In this document: piece after piece, positions 17,382 to 26,563 of the stretch
How the letters are laid out: the number at the start of each line of letters is the position of its first letter
Numbering within the stretch: position 1 is the first letter of the stretch
From: Pseudonocardiaceae bacterium
Lineage (GTDB): Bacteria; Actinomycetota; Actinomycetes; Mycobacteriales; Pseudonocardiaceae
Direction of reading: 5' to 3'
DNA length: 64,000 nt
Assembly: GCA_009379845.1 (NCBI GenBank)
Contig: WHSZ01000019.1
Coordinates: forward strand, 18,156-82,155
The notes under the pieces: model-generated
What the model was told of the DNA's origin: nothing
Seen by the model: only the letters and a program-made list of their open reading frames with translations
Databases searched by the model: none
Program-made: the position numbers and the translations under genes

Positions 17382-18209
17382 GTGCGAACGATGAACACCA
17401 TCCTGGGGACCGCACTGACCGCGGTGCTGTCGATTCCGCTAGTGATCGGGCCCGCGTCGAGTGCCGCGGAGCCGGCCAGGAAAGCCGCGAGCACCGACTT
17501 GCGGGTGATGAGTTACAACATCCACCACGGCCACCCGTGGGACAGCGACATCTACGACGATCCGCCCGATCTCAATCGCACGGCCAGGAACATCGAGCGG
17601 ATCAATCCGGACATCGTCATGATCCAGGAAGTAAACAAGAATCACCCGGCAGGTGACGGCGTCGACCAGCCTGCGAAACTCGCCCGGCTGCTCGGCATGC
17701 ACGTCGTCTTCGGCGACAACCATCCCGATGAAGACAAGAAGGCCGGCAACGCGGTGCTCTCCCGGTTCCCCGTCGAAGAGGTAGCCAACACACCGCTGCC
17801 CTCCCGTCCCGGTGGGGCGAGGCGCCATCTGCAGTCGGTGCGCGTCGATGTCAACGGCACCCCTGCGCTGGTGTACAACACCCACCTGGAACCCGATCCG
17901 GAGTGGCGCCAGAAGCAGGCCAGAAAGGTGCTCGACGAGATCGGCCGGATCGACGGCCCGACGCTGCTCACCGGTGACTTCAACGCGAAGCCGAGTGGCG
18001 ACATCCACGGGTGGGTGGAAAACCACGGTTTCGTGGACGCCTGGCAAGAGCGCCCGAAGGGCGATGGGTTCACCTGGCGAGCCGACAAACCGTCCAAGCG
18101 CATCGATTACGTGTTCGCCTCTTCCGACTTCGACATCGTCGATGTCGGGGTGCACGACACCGTCGCCTCTGATCACCGGCCGGTTCGCATCGATCTTCGG
18201 CTACCCTGA
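17382..18209 (+). CDS. Secreted endonuclease/exonuclease/phosphatase family protein
   Basis: 275-residue metal-dependent phosphodiesterase of the EEP superfamily (DNase I-like fold). The Sec-type signal peptide covers about residues 1-28 (TILGTALTAVLSIPLVIG then ASSAAEP). Active-site motifs: MSYNIHHG with N46, QEV with E83, THLEPDP, GDFNAKPSG, RIDYVF and the terminal SDHRPV. It could cleave nucleic acid, phospholipid headgroups or phosphorylated sugars outside the cell; the sequence does not decide. GTG 17382 is chosen for its spacing from AAGGA (17368-17372); ATG 17373 and 17391 are possible. The GH gene follows after 21 bp, so the two form an operon. Confidence 0.85.
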   Translation: MRTMNTILGTALTAVLSIPLVIGPASSAAEPARKAASTDLRVMSYNIHHGHPWDSDIYDDPPDLNRTARNIERINPDIVMIQEVNKNHPAGDGVDQPAKLARLLGMHVVFGDNHPDEDKKAGNAVLSRFPVEEVANTPLPSRPGGARRHLQSVRVDVNGTPALVYNTHLEPDPEWRQKQARKVLDEIGRIDGPTLLTGDFNAKPSGDIHGWVENHGFVDAWQERPKGDGFTWRADKPSKRIDYVFASSDFDIVDVGVHDTVASDHRPVRIDLRLP

Positions 18210-18230
18210 CCAAACTTCGCGAGGACAACG

Positions 18231-19856
18231 ATGATCAAGGGATTGCGGCGGAGCCTGCCGCGTTTTCGGGTGCTGCTTCTGGTGACGGCGTTGGCGGCGT
18301 CGCTGGCGGCGCTGTTGCCGCCCGTCGCGGGCGCCGAGGCCGATATCCGGCTCACGCAGGTAAACCGCGGCAACATCTTCAACCAGCCGGCGACGCCGAG
18401 CGTGCGGGTGGCGACGGCCGAGGACTGGGTGAAGTGGTGCGCCTACGACCACTGGAACGAGGAGACAACCGGTGAAGCGGAGGTGACCGATGGTTCCGCG
18501 CGGGTCGAGCTGCCCGTCAAGGTGACCGGCTACTACGAGTTGTTCGTCACCACCCCGGACGGAAATTGTAAGAAATCGACCGCGCGGACCAGGTTCGCCC
18601 TGCTGCCACCGGAAAAGCGTTCGGCGGCCGACGATTTCGTCTACAGCATGCAAACCCATTTCACGCAACGAGGGTGGTCCCCGGAAGACATCGTGCCGTT
18701 GATCAAGAACATCGGTGTGGAGAGCGTCCGTGATTCCCAGCCATGGAATCGAGTCGAGAGGGGAAAGCGGGGTAACTACCAATTTCCGGCCGACCTAACG
18801 AATTACATGCGCGTGCTGGATGATGCGCGACTCGATACCCAGATAGGTTTGGGTCCGGCGAATGAGCTCTACGACAACAAATGCACTCCCTACACCCAAG
18901 AGGGGCGAGACGGGTTGGCCCGCTACGCGAGGGAAGTCCTGAACAAATACGGCGATCAGATCGGGTCAATCGGCATCTACAACGAACCCAACGGAAACCA
19001 CTTCGGCGACGTCTGCCTCGGTGACAACGGAGGCCCTGCCGATTCGCTCGTGAAGTATCACTACCCGATCGCGAAAACGGTGTATGAGGAACTCGAAGGC
19101 GATATCAGGATGAGCGCGCCGGAACTGGCCGGCGCCGCGCAAGGCTGGGACGGCGACACCAAGTTCGGCTGGTTGAAGGACTACTTCGCGAAGGGTGGCC
19201 TCAGCAAGCTCGACGTCGTCTCACTGCATCCCTACCGCCCCAACGGCGCGCAGAAGCCGTCCCAATGCGAGCCGAAGGATGCCTTGTGCAGACCGGAAGG
19301 CCTGGTCGGGCAGCAGATCACACCGGTAAGGAACTACCTGGACAACCACGGGGCGCGGGACAAGCAGATCTGGATCACCGAAATGGGCTGGAAATCCGAC
19401 GTGATCGGCGAAGCGAAGCAAGCGGCCTACCTCCCGCGCGCCCACGTGCTGGCGATGAACGGTGGGGTGACGAAGTTCAACTGGTACAACATGCGGGATC
19501 ACAAGGACAAGAACTTCGGGCTCATTCGCAGGCAGAGCGACACGGTCGACTCCTACACCCCGAAGCCGTCCTACGTGGCGTACGCGGTGATGACCTCCCA
19601 GCTGTCCGGGCTGTCCTACGAGCGGGGCGGCGGCGTCGACGGCGTGCAGAATCACCTGTTCAGTGGCGGCACCAAGCCGACGCGCGTCATGTGGTCTCCA
19701 GGCGGGAACCGGACGGTGCACCTGGAGGCCAGCGGACCGGTCGAGGTCGTCGACATGATGGGCGGGAAGAAGACGCTCCAGCCCGGCGACGACGGCACGG
19801 TGTCGCTCACCGTGTCCGGCAACCCGAAGTACGTACACGGCGACGTAGAACCGTGA
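18231..19856 (+). CDS. Secreted glycoside hydrolase of clan GH-A (GH39/GH5-like)
   Basis: 541-residue exported protein. A signal peptide covers about 1-35 (RVLLLVTALAASLAALL, then PPVAGAEA). Residues 38-125 form an N-terminal beta-rich part with two cysteines. The (beta/alpha)8 core spans about 135-450, with acid/base E252 in IYNEPNGN and nucleophile E384 in WITEMGW. A short beta domain closes the protein. These two glutamates support a retaining glycosidase; the sugar is unknown. ATG start with GAGGA upstream. The stretch 18580-18960 is clearly less GC-rich than the neighbours (31 of 60 bases at 18841-18900), hinting at horizontal origin of this part. Confidence 0.82.
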   Translation: MIKGLRRSLPRFRVLLLVTALAASLAALLPPVAGAEADIRLTQVNRGNIFNQPATPSVRVATAEDWVKWCAYDHWNEETTGEAEVTDGSARVELPVKVTGYYELFVTTPDGNCKKSTARTRFALLPPEKRSAADDFVYSMQTHFTQRGWSPEDIVPLIKNIGVESVRDSQPWNRVERGKRGNYQFPADLTNYMRVLDDARLDTQIGLGPANELYDNKCTPYTQEGRDGLARYAREVLNKYGDQIGSIGIYNEPNGNHFGDVCLGDNGGPADSLVKYHYPIAKTVYEELEGDIRMSAPELAGAAQGWDGDTKFGWLKDYFAKGGLSKLDVVSLHPYRPNGAQKPSQCEPKDALCRPEGLVGQQITPVRNYLDNHGARDKQIWITEMGWKSDVIGEAKQAAYLPRAHVLAMNGGVTKFNWYNMRDHKDKNFGLIRRQSDTVDSYTPKPSYVAYAVMTSQLSGLSYERGGGVDGVQNHLFSGGTKPTRVMWSPGGNRTVHLEASGPVEVVDMMGGKKTLQPGDDGTVSLTVSGNPKYVHGDVEP

Positions 19857-19892
19857 GTGCCGCGGAACCCGCCGGCGGCGGTCGGGTCGCGG

Positions 19893-21812
19893 TCAGCGCT
19901 CGGCTTCGGAGGGCTCCGCTTCGGTTTCGCCAAGCCGGCCCACTGCCCACTCGGTGATCCGGCGCGCCACGTCCTGCGCGGTCAGGCCGGCCTCGGCGAG
20001 CACCTCGCCACGCGACCCGTGCGCGAGGAACCGCTGGGGCACGGCCAGATCGCGCAGCGGCACATCGACACCGGCATCCCGCAGCGCGGCGGCGAGCGTG
20101 GATCCGAAGCCACCGTGCCTGCCGCTGTCCTCCACGGTGACCACCAGGCGGTGCTGGCCGGCGAGCTCGGCAAGGGCGCCGGGGACCGGAAGGATCCAGC
20201 GCGGATCGACCACGGTCACGTCGATGCCCTGATCCGCGAGCCGTCCGGCGGCGGCCAGCCCCAGCTCGCCGAACGCGCCGACGGCGACAAGCAGCACGTC
20301 GGCGGTGTTGCCGGAATCCGGCCGCCGCAACACGTCTACCCTACCGATCCGCTCGATCGCTGGCAGCTCGTCGACCACCTCGCCCTTGGAGAACCGCAGC
20401 GCGGTCGGCCCGTCGGATACCTGCACGGCCTCCCGCAGCTCCTCGCGGAGGGTGTGCGCGTCCCGCGGCGCGGCGACCCGGATTCCGGGCACCATGCCGA
20501 GCAGCGACAGATCCCACATGCCGTGGTGGCTGGGGCCGTCCGGCCCCGTGATGCCGGCCCGGTCCAGCACCAGGGTCACCGGCTGGCTGTGCAGCCCGAC
20601 GTCCATCAGCAGCTGGTCGAACGCCCGGTTCAGGAACGTGGAGTACACCGCGACCACCGGGTGCATGCCGGCCATCGCCATGCCGGCCGCGGAGGTCAGC
20701 GCGTGCTGCTCGGCGATCCCCACGTCGAACCAGCGATCCGGGAACGCCTCGGCGAAGGTGTGCAGGCCGGTGGAGCGCAGCATCGCCGCGGTGACCGCCA
20801 CGACGTCCGGGCGCTGCTCGCCGATGCGCGCGAGCTCGTTGCCGAACACCGATGTCCAGCTCGTGCCCTTGGCCTTCGCCGGCTCGCCGGTGAGCGGGTT
20901 GATCGGGTCCGTCTGGTGCATCTGGTCGGCTTCGTGGTTCTCCGCGGGGGCGAAGCCGTTGCCCTTCTGCGTGACGGTGTGCACGATGACCGGGCCGCCG
21001 AACGCCTTTGCCTTGGTCAGCGCGGTTTCCAGTGCCTCGAGGTCGTGCCCGTCCACCGGGCCGAGGTATTTCAGCCCGAGATCGGAGAACATCACCTGCG
21101 GGCTCAGCGCGTCCTTCACGCCTGCCTTGGCGGCGTGCAGTGCCGCGTACAGCGGCCTGCCGACAACGGGCGTGTGCTCGAGCACCCGCTTGCCGCCGTC
21201 CAGCAACCGCTCGTAGCCGGGCTGCAGGCGTAGCGCGGTGAGGTGCTCGGCGAGCCCACCGATCGTCGGCGAGTAGGAGCGCCCGTTGTCGTTGATCACG
21301 ATCACCACGGGCAGATCCTTGTTGGCGGCGATGTTGTTCAGCGCTTCCCAGCACATCCCGCCGGTGAGCGCGCCGTCACCGACGACGGCTGCCACGTGCC
21401 GGCGCCCGCCGCTGAGCGCGAACGCCTTCGCCAGGCCATCCGCGTAGGACAGCGCGGTGGACGCGTGGCTGTTCTCAACCAGGTCGTGCTCGCTCTCGTC
21501 CCTCGCCGGGTAGCCGGCGAGCCCGCCACGCTGGCGCAGCCGATCGAACCCTTCCCGGCGACCGGTGATGATCTTGTGCACGTAGCTCTGGTGCCCGACG
21601 TCGAACAGCAGCGCGTCGCGTGGCGAGTCGAACACCCGGTGCAGGGCGAGGGTGAGCTCGATAACACCGAGGTTCGGGCCAAGGTGCCCGCCGGTCGTGC
21701 ACACCTTGTCGATCAGGAACTCCCTGATCTCGTCGGCGAGCTGGCCCAGCTCCGCGGGACCGAGCCGCCGCACGTCTTCAGGTCCGTGCACGAATTCCAG
21801 CAGCGTCACCAC
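19893..21812 (-). CDS. dxs: 1-deoxy-D-xylulose-5-phosphate synthase
   Basis: First enzyme of the MEP isoprenoid pathway: condenses pyruvate and glyceraldehyde-3-phosphate using thiamine diphosphate and Mg2+. At 639 residues it is full length. H43 (GGHLGPNLG) and H74 (DVGHQSY) sit in the active site; the ThDP/Mg motif is GDGALTGG (145-152) with ND at 174-175; catalytic glutamate E368 is in VGIAEQHA. The start is GTG GTG ACG; the second GTG (21809) may be the true one. Convergent with the GH gene, 36 bp apart. In mycobacteria it lies close to RNase D; here about 10.8 kb intervenes. Confidence 0.96.
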   Translation of the reverse strand: MVTLLEFVHGPEDVRRLGPAELGQLADEIREFLIDKVCTTGGHLGPNLGVIELTLALHRVFDSPRDALLFDVGHQSYVHKIITGRREGFDRLRQRGGLAGYPARDESEHDLVENSHASTALSYADGLAKAFALSGGRRHVAAVVGDGALTGGMCWEALNNIAANKDLPVVIVINDNGRSYSPTIGGLAEHLTALRLQPGYERLLDGGKRVLEHTPVVGRPLYAALHAAKAGVKDALSPQVMFSDLGLKYLGPVDGHDLEALETALTKAKAFGGPVIVHTVTQKGNGFAPAENHEADQMHQTDPINPLTGEPAKAKGTSWTSVFGNELARIGEQRPDVVAVTAAMLRSTGLHTFAEAFPDRWFDVGIAEQHALTSAAGMAMAGMHPVVAVYSTFLNRAFDQLLMDVGLHSQPVTLVLDRAGITGPDGPSHHGMWDLSLLGMVPGIRVAAPRDAHTLREELREAVQVSDGPTALRFSKGEVVDELPAIERIGRVDVLRRPDSGNTADVLLVAVGAFGELGLAAAGRLADQGIDVTVVDPRWILPVPGALAELAGQHRLVVTVEDSGRHGGFGSTLAAALRDAGVDVPLRDLAVPQRFLAHGSRGEVLAEAGLTAQDVARRITEWAVGRLGETEAEPSEAER

Positions 21813-21992
21813 GTCACCCCGTTCGCTTCTCGACTTCTCGCCGGATGCCCGCTCGTGACGGGCCGTCGGCCCAGTCTACGAACCGGGTGCCCGGCCGCAC
21901 TCACACCGTTGGACGTGCGGGGCCGCGAACGGGTTGGCTTCGGGTTGAGCGTCATTCCGGCAGCGGTGCGGCGACGCCGATCGGCTTGCTCA

Positions 21993-22025
21993 CGTGCCAG
22001 GCGGTCGGGGCGTGCCAGGCGGTCG
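21993..22025. repeat. Short direct repeat, two 15-nt copies
   Basis: CGTGCCAGGCGGTCG occurs at 21993-22007 and again at 22011-22025, an 18-nt period with a 3-nt spacer. It lies in the 229-bp gap between dxs and the cytosine deaminase gene, close to the 3' end of the latter. No function is evident. Confidence 0.7.
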
Positions 22026-22041
22026 TCAGCCTCCGAGCCGA

Positions 22042-22512
22042 TCAACTGTCCACTGTGGACGAATCCACCCCGATGTCCTCGAACCACAGTTCCGGGCGCT
22101 TGTCGATGAACTCCGTCATGAGCTCGATGCATGCCGCGTCGTCGAGGATGCTGACCAGCACACCGTGCTCGGCCAGCCACTCGTGGCCCCCGGAGAACGT
22201 GGCGGCTTCGCCGATGACCAGGCGGGGAATGCCGAACTGCCGCACGAGGCCACTGCAGTACCAGCACGGGGAGAGCGTGGTCACCATGATGGTGTCCCGG
22301 TAGTGCGGCCGGCGGCCCGCGTTCCGGAACGCCGAGGTCTCGGCATGCGTGGACGGGTCGTCATCCTGCACCCGCCGGTTGTGCCCGCGCCCGAGCAACT
22401 CGCCGTCCAGCCGGAACAGCGCCGCGCCGATCGGCACGCCACCCTCGGATCCGCCGAGCGCGGCCTCCTCCCGCGCGACGGCGAGCAACCGCTCCGGCTC
22501 AGGTGTCCGCAT
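22042..22512 (-). CDS. Cytosine deaminase, yeast (FCY1) type
   Basis: 156-residue zinc deaminase. The motif H56-A-E58 supplies one zinc ligand and the proton shuttle; P-C83-W-Y-C86 gives the other two. The C-terminus FIDKRPELWFEDIGV closely resembles the conserved tail of yeast cytosine deaminase, not bacterial CodA, which is an amidohydrolase. It would convert cytosine to uracil for pyrimidine salvage. The start is the ATG at 22510-22512. It lies 96 bp downstream of an RpoD-family sigma gene on the same strand. Substrate preference is inferred from that tail similarity. Confidence 0.85.
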   Translation of the reverse strand: MRTPEPERLLAVAREEAALGGSEGGVPIGAALFRLDGELLGRGHNRRVQDDDPSTHAETSAFRNAGRRPHYRDTIMVTTLSPCWYCSGLVRQFGIPRLVIGEAATFSGGHEWLAEHGVLVSILDDAACIELMTEFIDKRPELWFEDIGVDSSTVDS

Positions 22513-22608
22513 GGGTCAACTCTCGACCGATGGCCAACCCGTTGGCAAGGGCAGCCGCGCTGTCCAGTTCGGACACCGGAGGCGGACGTTGTCCCGAGAG
22601 ACCGGTGG

Positions 22609-23577
22609 CTAGCTGGCCCAGTCGAGAACGCGCCGATGGTGCTTCGGGCTGCGCAGCTCAGCCAGCGCCTGCTTTTCCAGCCGCCGCACGCTTTCCCGGG
22701 TGAGCCCGGTCAGGGCCGCGACTTCCTGCAGGGTGTGCTGGTGGCCGTCCCGCAGGCCGAAACGCAGCGCGAGGACGGTGCCTTCGCGCTCCGACAGCGA
22801 GTCGAGCAGCGTGTGCAACTCGTCGGTGAGGGCCTGCTGCTCGACGGAATCCTCGGCCCGTGGCGCGTCGACGTCCTCGATCAGATCGCCAACGCTGGTC
22901 TCGCCGTCCTCGCCGACCGCGACATCGAGGCTGATCGCTTCGCGCGCCGCCCTGCGCAGCTCGACGATCTTCTCCTGGGGCGTCTCGGCCTCGGTGGCGA
23001 GCTCCTCGAGGGTCGGCTCGCGGCCGAGGCTCAGCCCGAGCTTGCGCTCCAGCCGGTCGAACTTGTTCAGCTGATCCACGACGTGTACCGGCAGCCGCAC
23101 GGTTCGCGGCTGCTCGGCGACCCCGCGACCGATGGACTGCCGGATCCACCACATCGCGTAGGTCGAGAACTTGTAGCCCTTGGTGTAGTCGAACTTCTCC
23201 ACCGCGTGGATCAGGCCGAGATTGCCTTCCTGGATGACATCCGCGAACGGCAGGCCCCTGCGCAGGTGCTTCTTCGCCGCCGAGACGACCAGCCGCAGGT
23301 TTGCCCTGATCATGTAGTCCTTCGCGTGGCGGCCGTCGCTGGCCACCGCCGCGAGGTCATCCCGGTCCGCATCCGGCACCACCCGGGCGCCGGCATCCGC
23401 CTGGCGCAGCAGTTCCGCCGCGTAAACCCCCGCCTCGATGCGCTTCGCCAGCGCGACCTCATCGTCCGCGGTCAGCAGCGGCGTTGACCCGATGTCGTTC
23501 AGGTAACGCCCCACGAGATCGGGTTCCTCGTGCAGCTCAGCGGCTTGCTCTGTGATTCGGGTCTTCTCTCGAGGCAT
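22609..23577 (-). CDS. RpoD-family (group 2) RNA polymerase sigma factor
   Basis: 322-residue sigma-70 protein with region 1.2 (about 20-55), an intact region 2 including KFSTYAMWWIRQ, region 3 (LGREPTLEELA) and region 4 (LSEREGTVLALRFGLRDG and LTRESVRRLEKQAL). It lacks the long acidic N-terminus of SigA, so it is a non-essential alternative of the HrdD/SigB type. The ribosome binding site GAGGGGG lies upstream of the ATG. Both region-2 tryptophans are present, unlike the sigB locus in this window. No anti-sigma gene is adjacent. Confidence 0.92.
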   Translation of the reverse strand: MPREKTRITEQAAELHEEPDLVGRYLNDIGSTPLLTADDEVALAKRIEAGVYAAELLRQADAGARVVPDADRDDLAAVASDGRHAKDYMIRANLRLVVSAAKKHLRRGLPFADVIQEGNLGLIHAVEKFDYTKGYKFSTYAMWWIRQSIGRGVAEQPRTVRLPVHVVDQLNKFDRLERKLGLSLGREPTLEELATEAETPQEKIVELRRAAREAISLDVAVGEDGETSVGDLIEDVDAPRAEDSVEQQALTDELHTLLDSLSEREGTVLALRFGLRDGHQHTLQEVAALTGLTRESVRRLEKQALAELRSPKHHRRVLDWAS

Positions 23578-23721
23578 GGACTAACCCCCTCGCGGCATGC
23601 GTCAGGAGCGATATCGATTGGTGAACGGAAGATGGCAGCAAGGCCGCCGCAAGCCATGGGTGGCCGGACAGCCGGGCATGTACACATAGTTCAACGCGCC
23701 ACGCCCGGTTGCCATTCCCGC

Positions 23722-24303
23722 TCATGCGGTGCGCGGGGGCAATGGCAGGTGCAGTGCGGGGAGCCCGTCGATACTGCTCTGGTTGTATCGCCGTGACGCA
23801 CAGTAATCGACAAACGCCGCATCGTCCTTCCGGCCGAAGTGCTCCGCGTGCAGCGTCCGTTCGTCCTGGTATTCCATGAGCGGGACGGCGAAGCCGCAGC
23901 TGTCGCTGATCCGATCGGCCGTCACCACGATGATCGCCCGCAGGCCGGGGCCGTCGGCGTCCGCGAAGCGCGGGATCAACTCGGCCCACCGGGGATCGTC
24001 CCGAAAGATCGGCTCGCCGCGCCCGTGTACCCGCAGCACCTTGGGTGGCCCGGTGAAGGCGCACCACATCAGCGCGATACGGGCGTTCTCGCGGAGGTGG
24101 GCGATGGTCTCCGCATGGCTTCCCCCGAAGTCCAGGTAAGCCACGGTGTGCTCGTCGAGCAGTACGAGCGAGCCGGAACGGCCCTTCGGGGAAAGGTTCA
24201 CGTGACCGTCCGCCGCCAGCGGCGCGGTGGCCACAAAGAAGATCGGCTGCTCCTCGATGAACGAGCGCAGCCGACCGTCGATCCGGTCGTATACCTTTCC
24301 CAT
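23722..24303 (-). CDS. Pyridoxamine 5'-phosphate oxidase-like flavoprotein
   Basis: 193-residue protein of the PNPOx-like split-barrel fold. FFVATAPLAADGHVNLSPKG and VAYLDFGGSHAETIAHLREN match the flavin-binding strands of this group. Most such actinobacterial proteins bind FMN or F420 and reduce small molecules; it is probably not a true PdxH because the family's B6 motifs are not evident. It lies alone between the sigma gene and a methyltransferase, both on the same strand. The substrate is unknown. Confidence 0.82.
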   Translation of the reverse strand: MGKVYDRIDGRLRSFIEEQPIFFVATAPLAADGHVNLSPKGRSGSLVLLDEHTVAYLDFGGSHAETIAHLRENARIALMWCAFTGPPKVLRVHGRGEPIFRDDPRWAELIPRFADADGPGLRAIIVVTADRISDSCGFAVPLMEYQDERTLHAEHFGRKDDAAFVDYCASRRYNQSSIDGLPALHLPLPPRTA

Positions 24304-24386
24304 CCTTCCATTGTCGGCCGGGAAGGCGAAAAATACCCAGTGAGTTGGGCTACATCGTTACAATTCCCCGGCCGGCGCGGCCCCCG

Positions 24387-25241
24387 TTACGGTTTGCGAC
24401 CGACGCCGCTGAGGAACACCTGGTCCATATTGGTCAACGGGGACAGCCGGGGACCCTCCGGCCACCACTCGTGCAGCATGACCAGGCCCGGTTCGACCAA
24501 TTCGAGTCCTTCCAGATAGGACTCGATCTGCTTGCGGGTGCGGAACCGGCCAGAGCCCATGGAGCTCTCCGTGAGCCTAGCCTCCATGTCCTTTGCGAAC
24601 TCGCTGAGTTCGGCGTCCTCCTCGGCCGGATCCCAGAAGTGGCACAGCGCCGCGTAGGAGCCGGAAGGCAACGCGTCCAGGTAGGACCTCATGATCTCGT
24701 ATGGGTTCTCCTCGTCCATCAGGTGGTGCAACGTGTTGCACTGCATCAAGACGTAGGGCCGTTCCAGGTCCAGGTGCTGCGTGACGACGGGGTGCTGGAG
24801 CAGTTCGCTCGGCCTGGTCAGATCGGCTTCGGCGAAGTGCGTGTAGTCGTTCTCCTCGAGCAGGGCTCGACCGTGCGCACCGACGATCGGATCGTTGTCG
24901 ATGTACACCACCCGTGCCTCGGGATTCACGCGTTGCGCGACCTCGTGGGTGTTCTCCACGGTCGGTAGCCCGGAGCCGAGGTCGAGGAACTGGTCCATAC
25001 CTGCCGGGCCCGCGAGCCAGCGCACCACCCTGACCAGCCATTGCCTGATCGCCTGGGCGGTTCGCGGCGCCTCGGGAGAGGATTCCAGTACCGAGCGATA
25101 GACCACCCGGTCGACCTCGTAGTTGTCCTTTCCCCCCAGCAGCGCGTCGTACACCCTGGCCACGCTGGCGGTACTGGTGTCGATGCCCTTCGGGGTCGCT
25201 TCGCCCTGGGCCGCCGCACGCTTCAGTTCTTCGCTGGACAT
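24387..25241 (-). CDS. SAM-dependent methyltransferase, DUF574 (PF04672) family
   Basis: 284-residue protein typical of actinobacteria, often multi-copy in their genomes. The N-terminal signature is ASVARVYDALLGGKDNYEVD; the SAM-binding loop FLDLGSGLPT is followed by VVYIDNDPIVGAHGRALL. ATG 25241 (MSSEELKR) is chosen because GGAG lies 5 nt upstream; the frame is open for another 130 bp. Members are found in secondary-metabolite and regulatory settings, but most have no known substrate. It lies before the TrmA-like gene in a slot that is variable between actinobacteria. Confidence 0.88.
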   Translation of the reverse strand: MSSEELKRAAAQGEATPKGIDTSTASVARVYDALLGGKDNYEVDRVVYRSVLESSPEAPRTAQAIRQWLVRVVRWLAGPAGMDQFLDLGSGLPTVENTHEVAQRVNPEARVVYIDNDPIVGAHGRALLEENDYTHFAEADLTRPSELLQHPVVTQHLDLERPYVLMQCNTLHHLMDEENPYEIMRSYLDALPSGSYAALCHFWDPAEEDAELSEFAKDMEARLTESSMGSGRFRTRKQIESYLEGLELVEPGLVMLHEWWPEGPRLSPLTNMDQVFLSGVGRKP

Positions 25242-25336
25242 CTGGGCTCCATATACACGCCGCGCCGTCAACCGATCACCCTGGATGCTAGAAGGCGGCG
25301 CACGTCGGGTAAACGCGGGCCCACCCGCGCTGGGGG

Positions 25337-26563
25337 TCACGTGGGTGCGTCGGCGGTCAGCCGCGCGACGCATTCCACGTGCTGGGTCATCGGGAACGCG
25401 TCGAAGGCGCGCAGATCCGCGAGCCGGTACCCGTGTGTGGCGAACCGGGCGATATCCCTGGCGAGTGAAGCGGGATCACAGGCGACGTAGACCACTGTGG
25501 ACGGTCCGCGTTCGGCGATGGTATCCACGATCGGCCTGCCAGCGCCCCTGCGCGGTGGATCGAGCACCACGACCTCGGGGCGGGCGCCCTCATCGGCGAG
25601 CACCTGCCGCACCTTCCCTCGGATCACCCGCACCTGGGGTAAGTCCTCCAGGTTCATCATGGCGTCGGCGGCCGCCAGCTTCGCCGACTCCACGGCCAGC
25701 ACCGACCCGTCCGGGCCGACCTGCCCGGCGAGTACCGACGCGAACAGCCCCACACCCGAGTACAGATCCCAGACGTGCGCGCCGGGCGAAGCCCGCGCCC
25801 ACTCGCCGACCACCGAGGCCAGGGTGTCGGCAGCGGCCGGATGCACCTGCCAGAAACTATGCGCCTGCAGCAACCACTTCCGCCCGGCCGCGTACTCGAC
25901 GGCTTGCCCGCCGCCCATCATCCGCTGCATCCGGGGACGTCCACCCGGCAGGATGCGCATCTCGGTGGCGTGCACGATGCCTTCCGCGTCCTTGGCCACC
26001 GCCAGCTCGGCGCCCCGCGTCCAGGCCTTCGGCAGCACCTCGCTGAGCATGTCCGGCACGCTGATCGGGCAGTCGTCCACCGGGATCACCCTGTGCTCGC
26101 GGTTCTCCCGAAGACCGGCCCTGCCGCTGAAGGTCACTCCGAGTCGGACCCTGCTGCGCCAACCGAGCAGGCCACCGGGCAGTTCCTCGACGTGCACCGG
26201 CCACTCCAATCCGGCCAGCCGCTCCAGTTGTTCGGCGACAACCGCCGCCTTCAGCTCACGCTGTGTTTCGGCGGAGGCATGCTGCCAATCGCAGCCGCCG
26301 CACCCGTTCGGCCTTGCCAGCGGGCAGGGCGGCTCGACGCGGCCGGGAGCGGCTACCAGCACCTGCACCGCGTTCGCCCGGCAGAACGACCCGCCCCGGT
26401 CCTCGGTGACCTCGGCGAGCACCCGCTCTCCCGGCAGGGTGTGCCGCACGAAGACCACCCTGCCGTCACACCGGGCGACGCAATGCCCGCCGTGTGCGAC
26501 GGATTCCACGTCCAGCTCGAGCAGACTGCCCTTCCAGTCCGGAGCGGACCGTGTGGTGTTCAC
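25337..26563 (-). CDS. TrmA/RumA-type class I RNA methyltransferase
   Basis: 408-residue protein at the position of M. tuberculosis Rv2689c. An N-terminal TRAM domain (about 10-68) is followed by cysteines C80, C88 and C91, with another in VDDCPIS, able to hold a 4Fe-4S cluster. The SAM-binding part includes DLYSGVGLFASVLAGQ and the catalytic cysteine region VYVACDPASLARD. These features point to uracil-5 methylation of rRNA or tRNA. The exact target in actinobacteria cannot be read from sequence. Its ATG start overlaps the end of the KimA-like gene by 4 bp, so they are co-transcribed. Confidence 0.9.
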   Translation of the reverse strand: MNTTRSAPDWKGSLLELDVESVAHGGHCVARCDGRVVFVRHTLPGERVLAEVTEDRGGSFCRANAVQVLVAAPGRVEPPCPLARPNGCGGCDWQHASAETQRELKAAVVAEQLERLAGLEWPVHVEELPGGLLGWRSRVRLGVTFSGRAGLRENREHRVIPVDDCPISVPDMLSEVLPKAWTRGAELAVAKDAEGIVHATEMRILPGGRPRMQRMMGGGQAVEYAAGRKWLLQAHSFWQVHPAAADTLASVVGEWARASPGAHVWDLYSGVGLFASVLAGQVGPDGSVLAVESAKLAAADAMMNLEDLPQVRVIRGKVRQVLADEGARPEVVVLDPPRRGAGRPIVDTIAERGPSTVVYVACDPASLARDIARFATHGYRLADLRAFDAFPMTQHVECVARLTADAPT

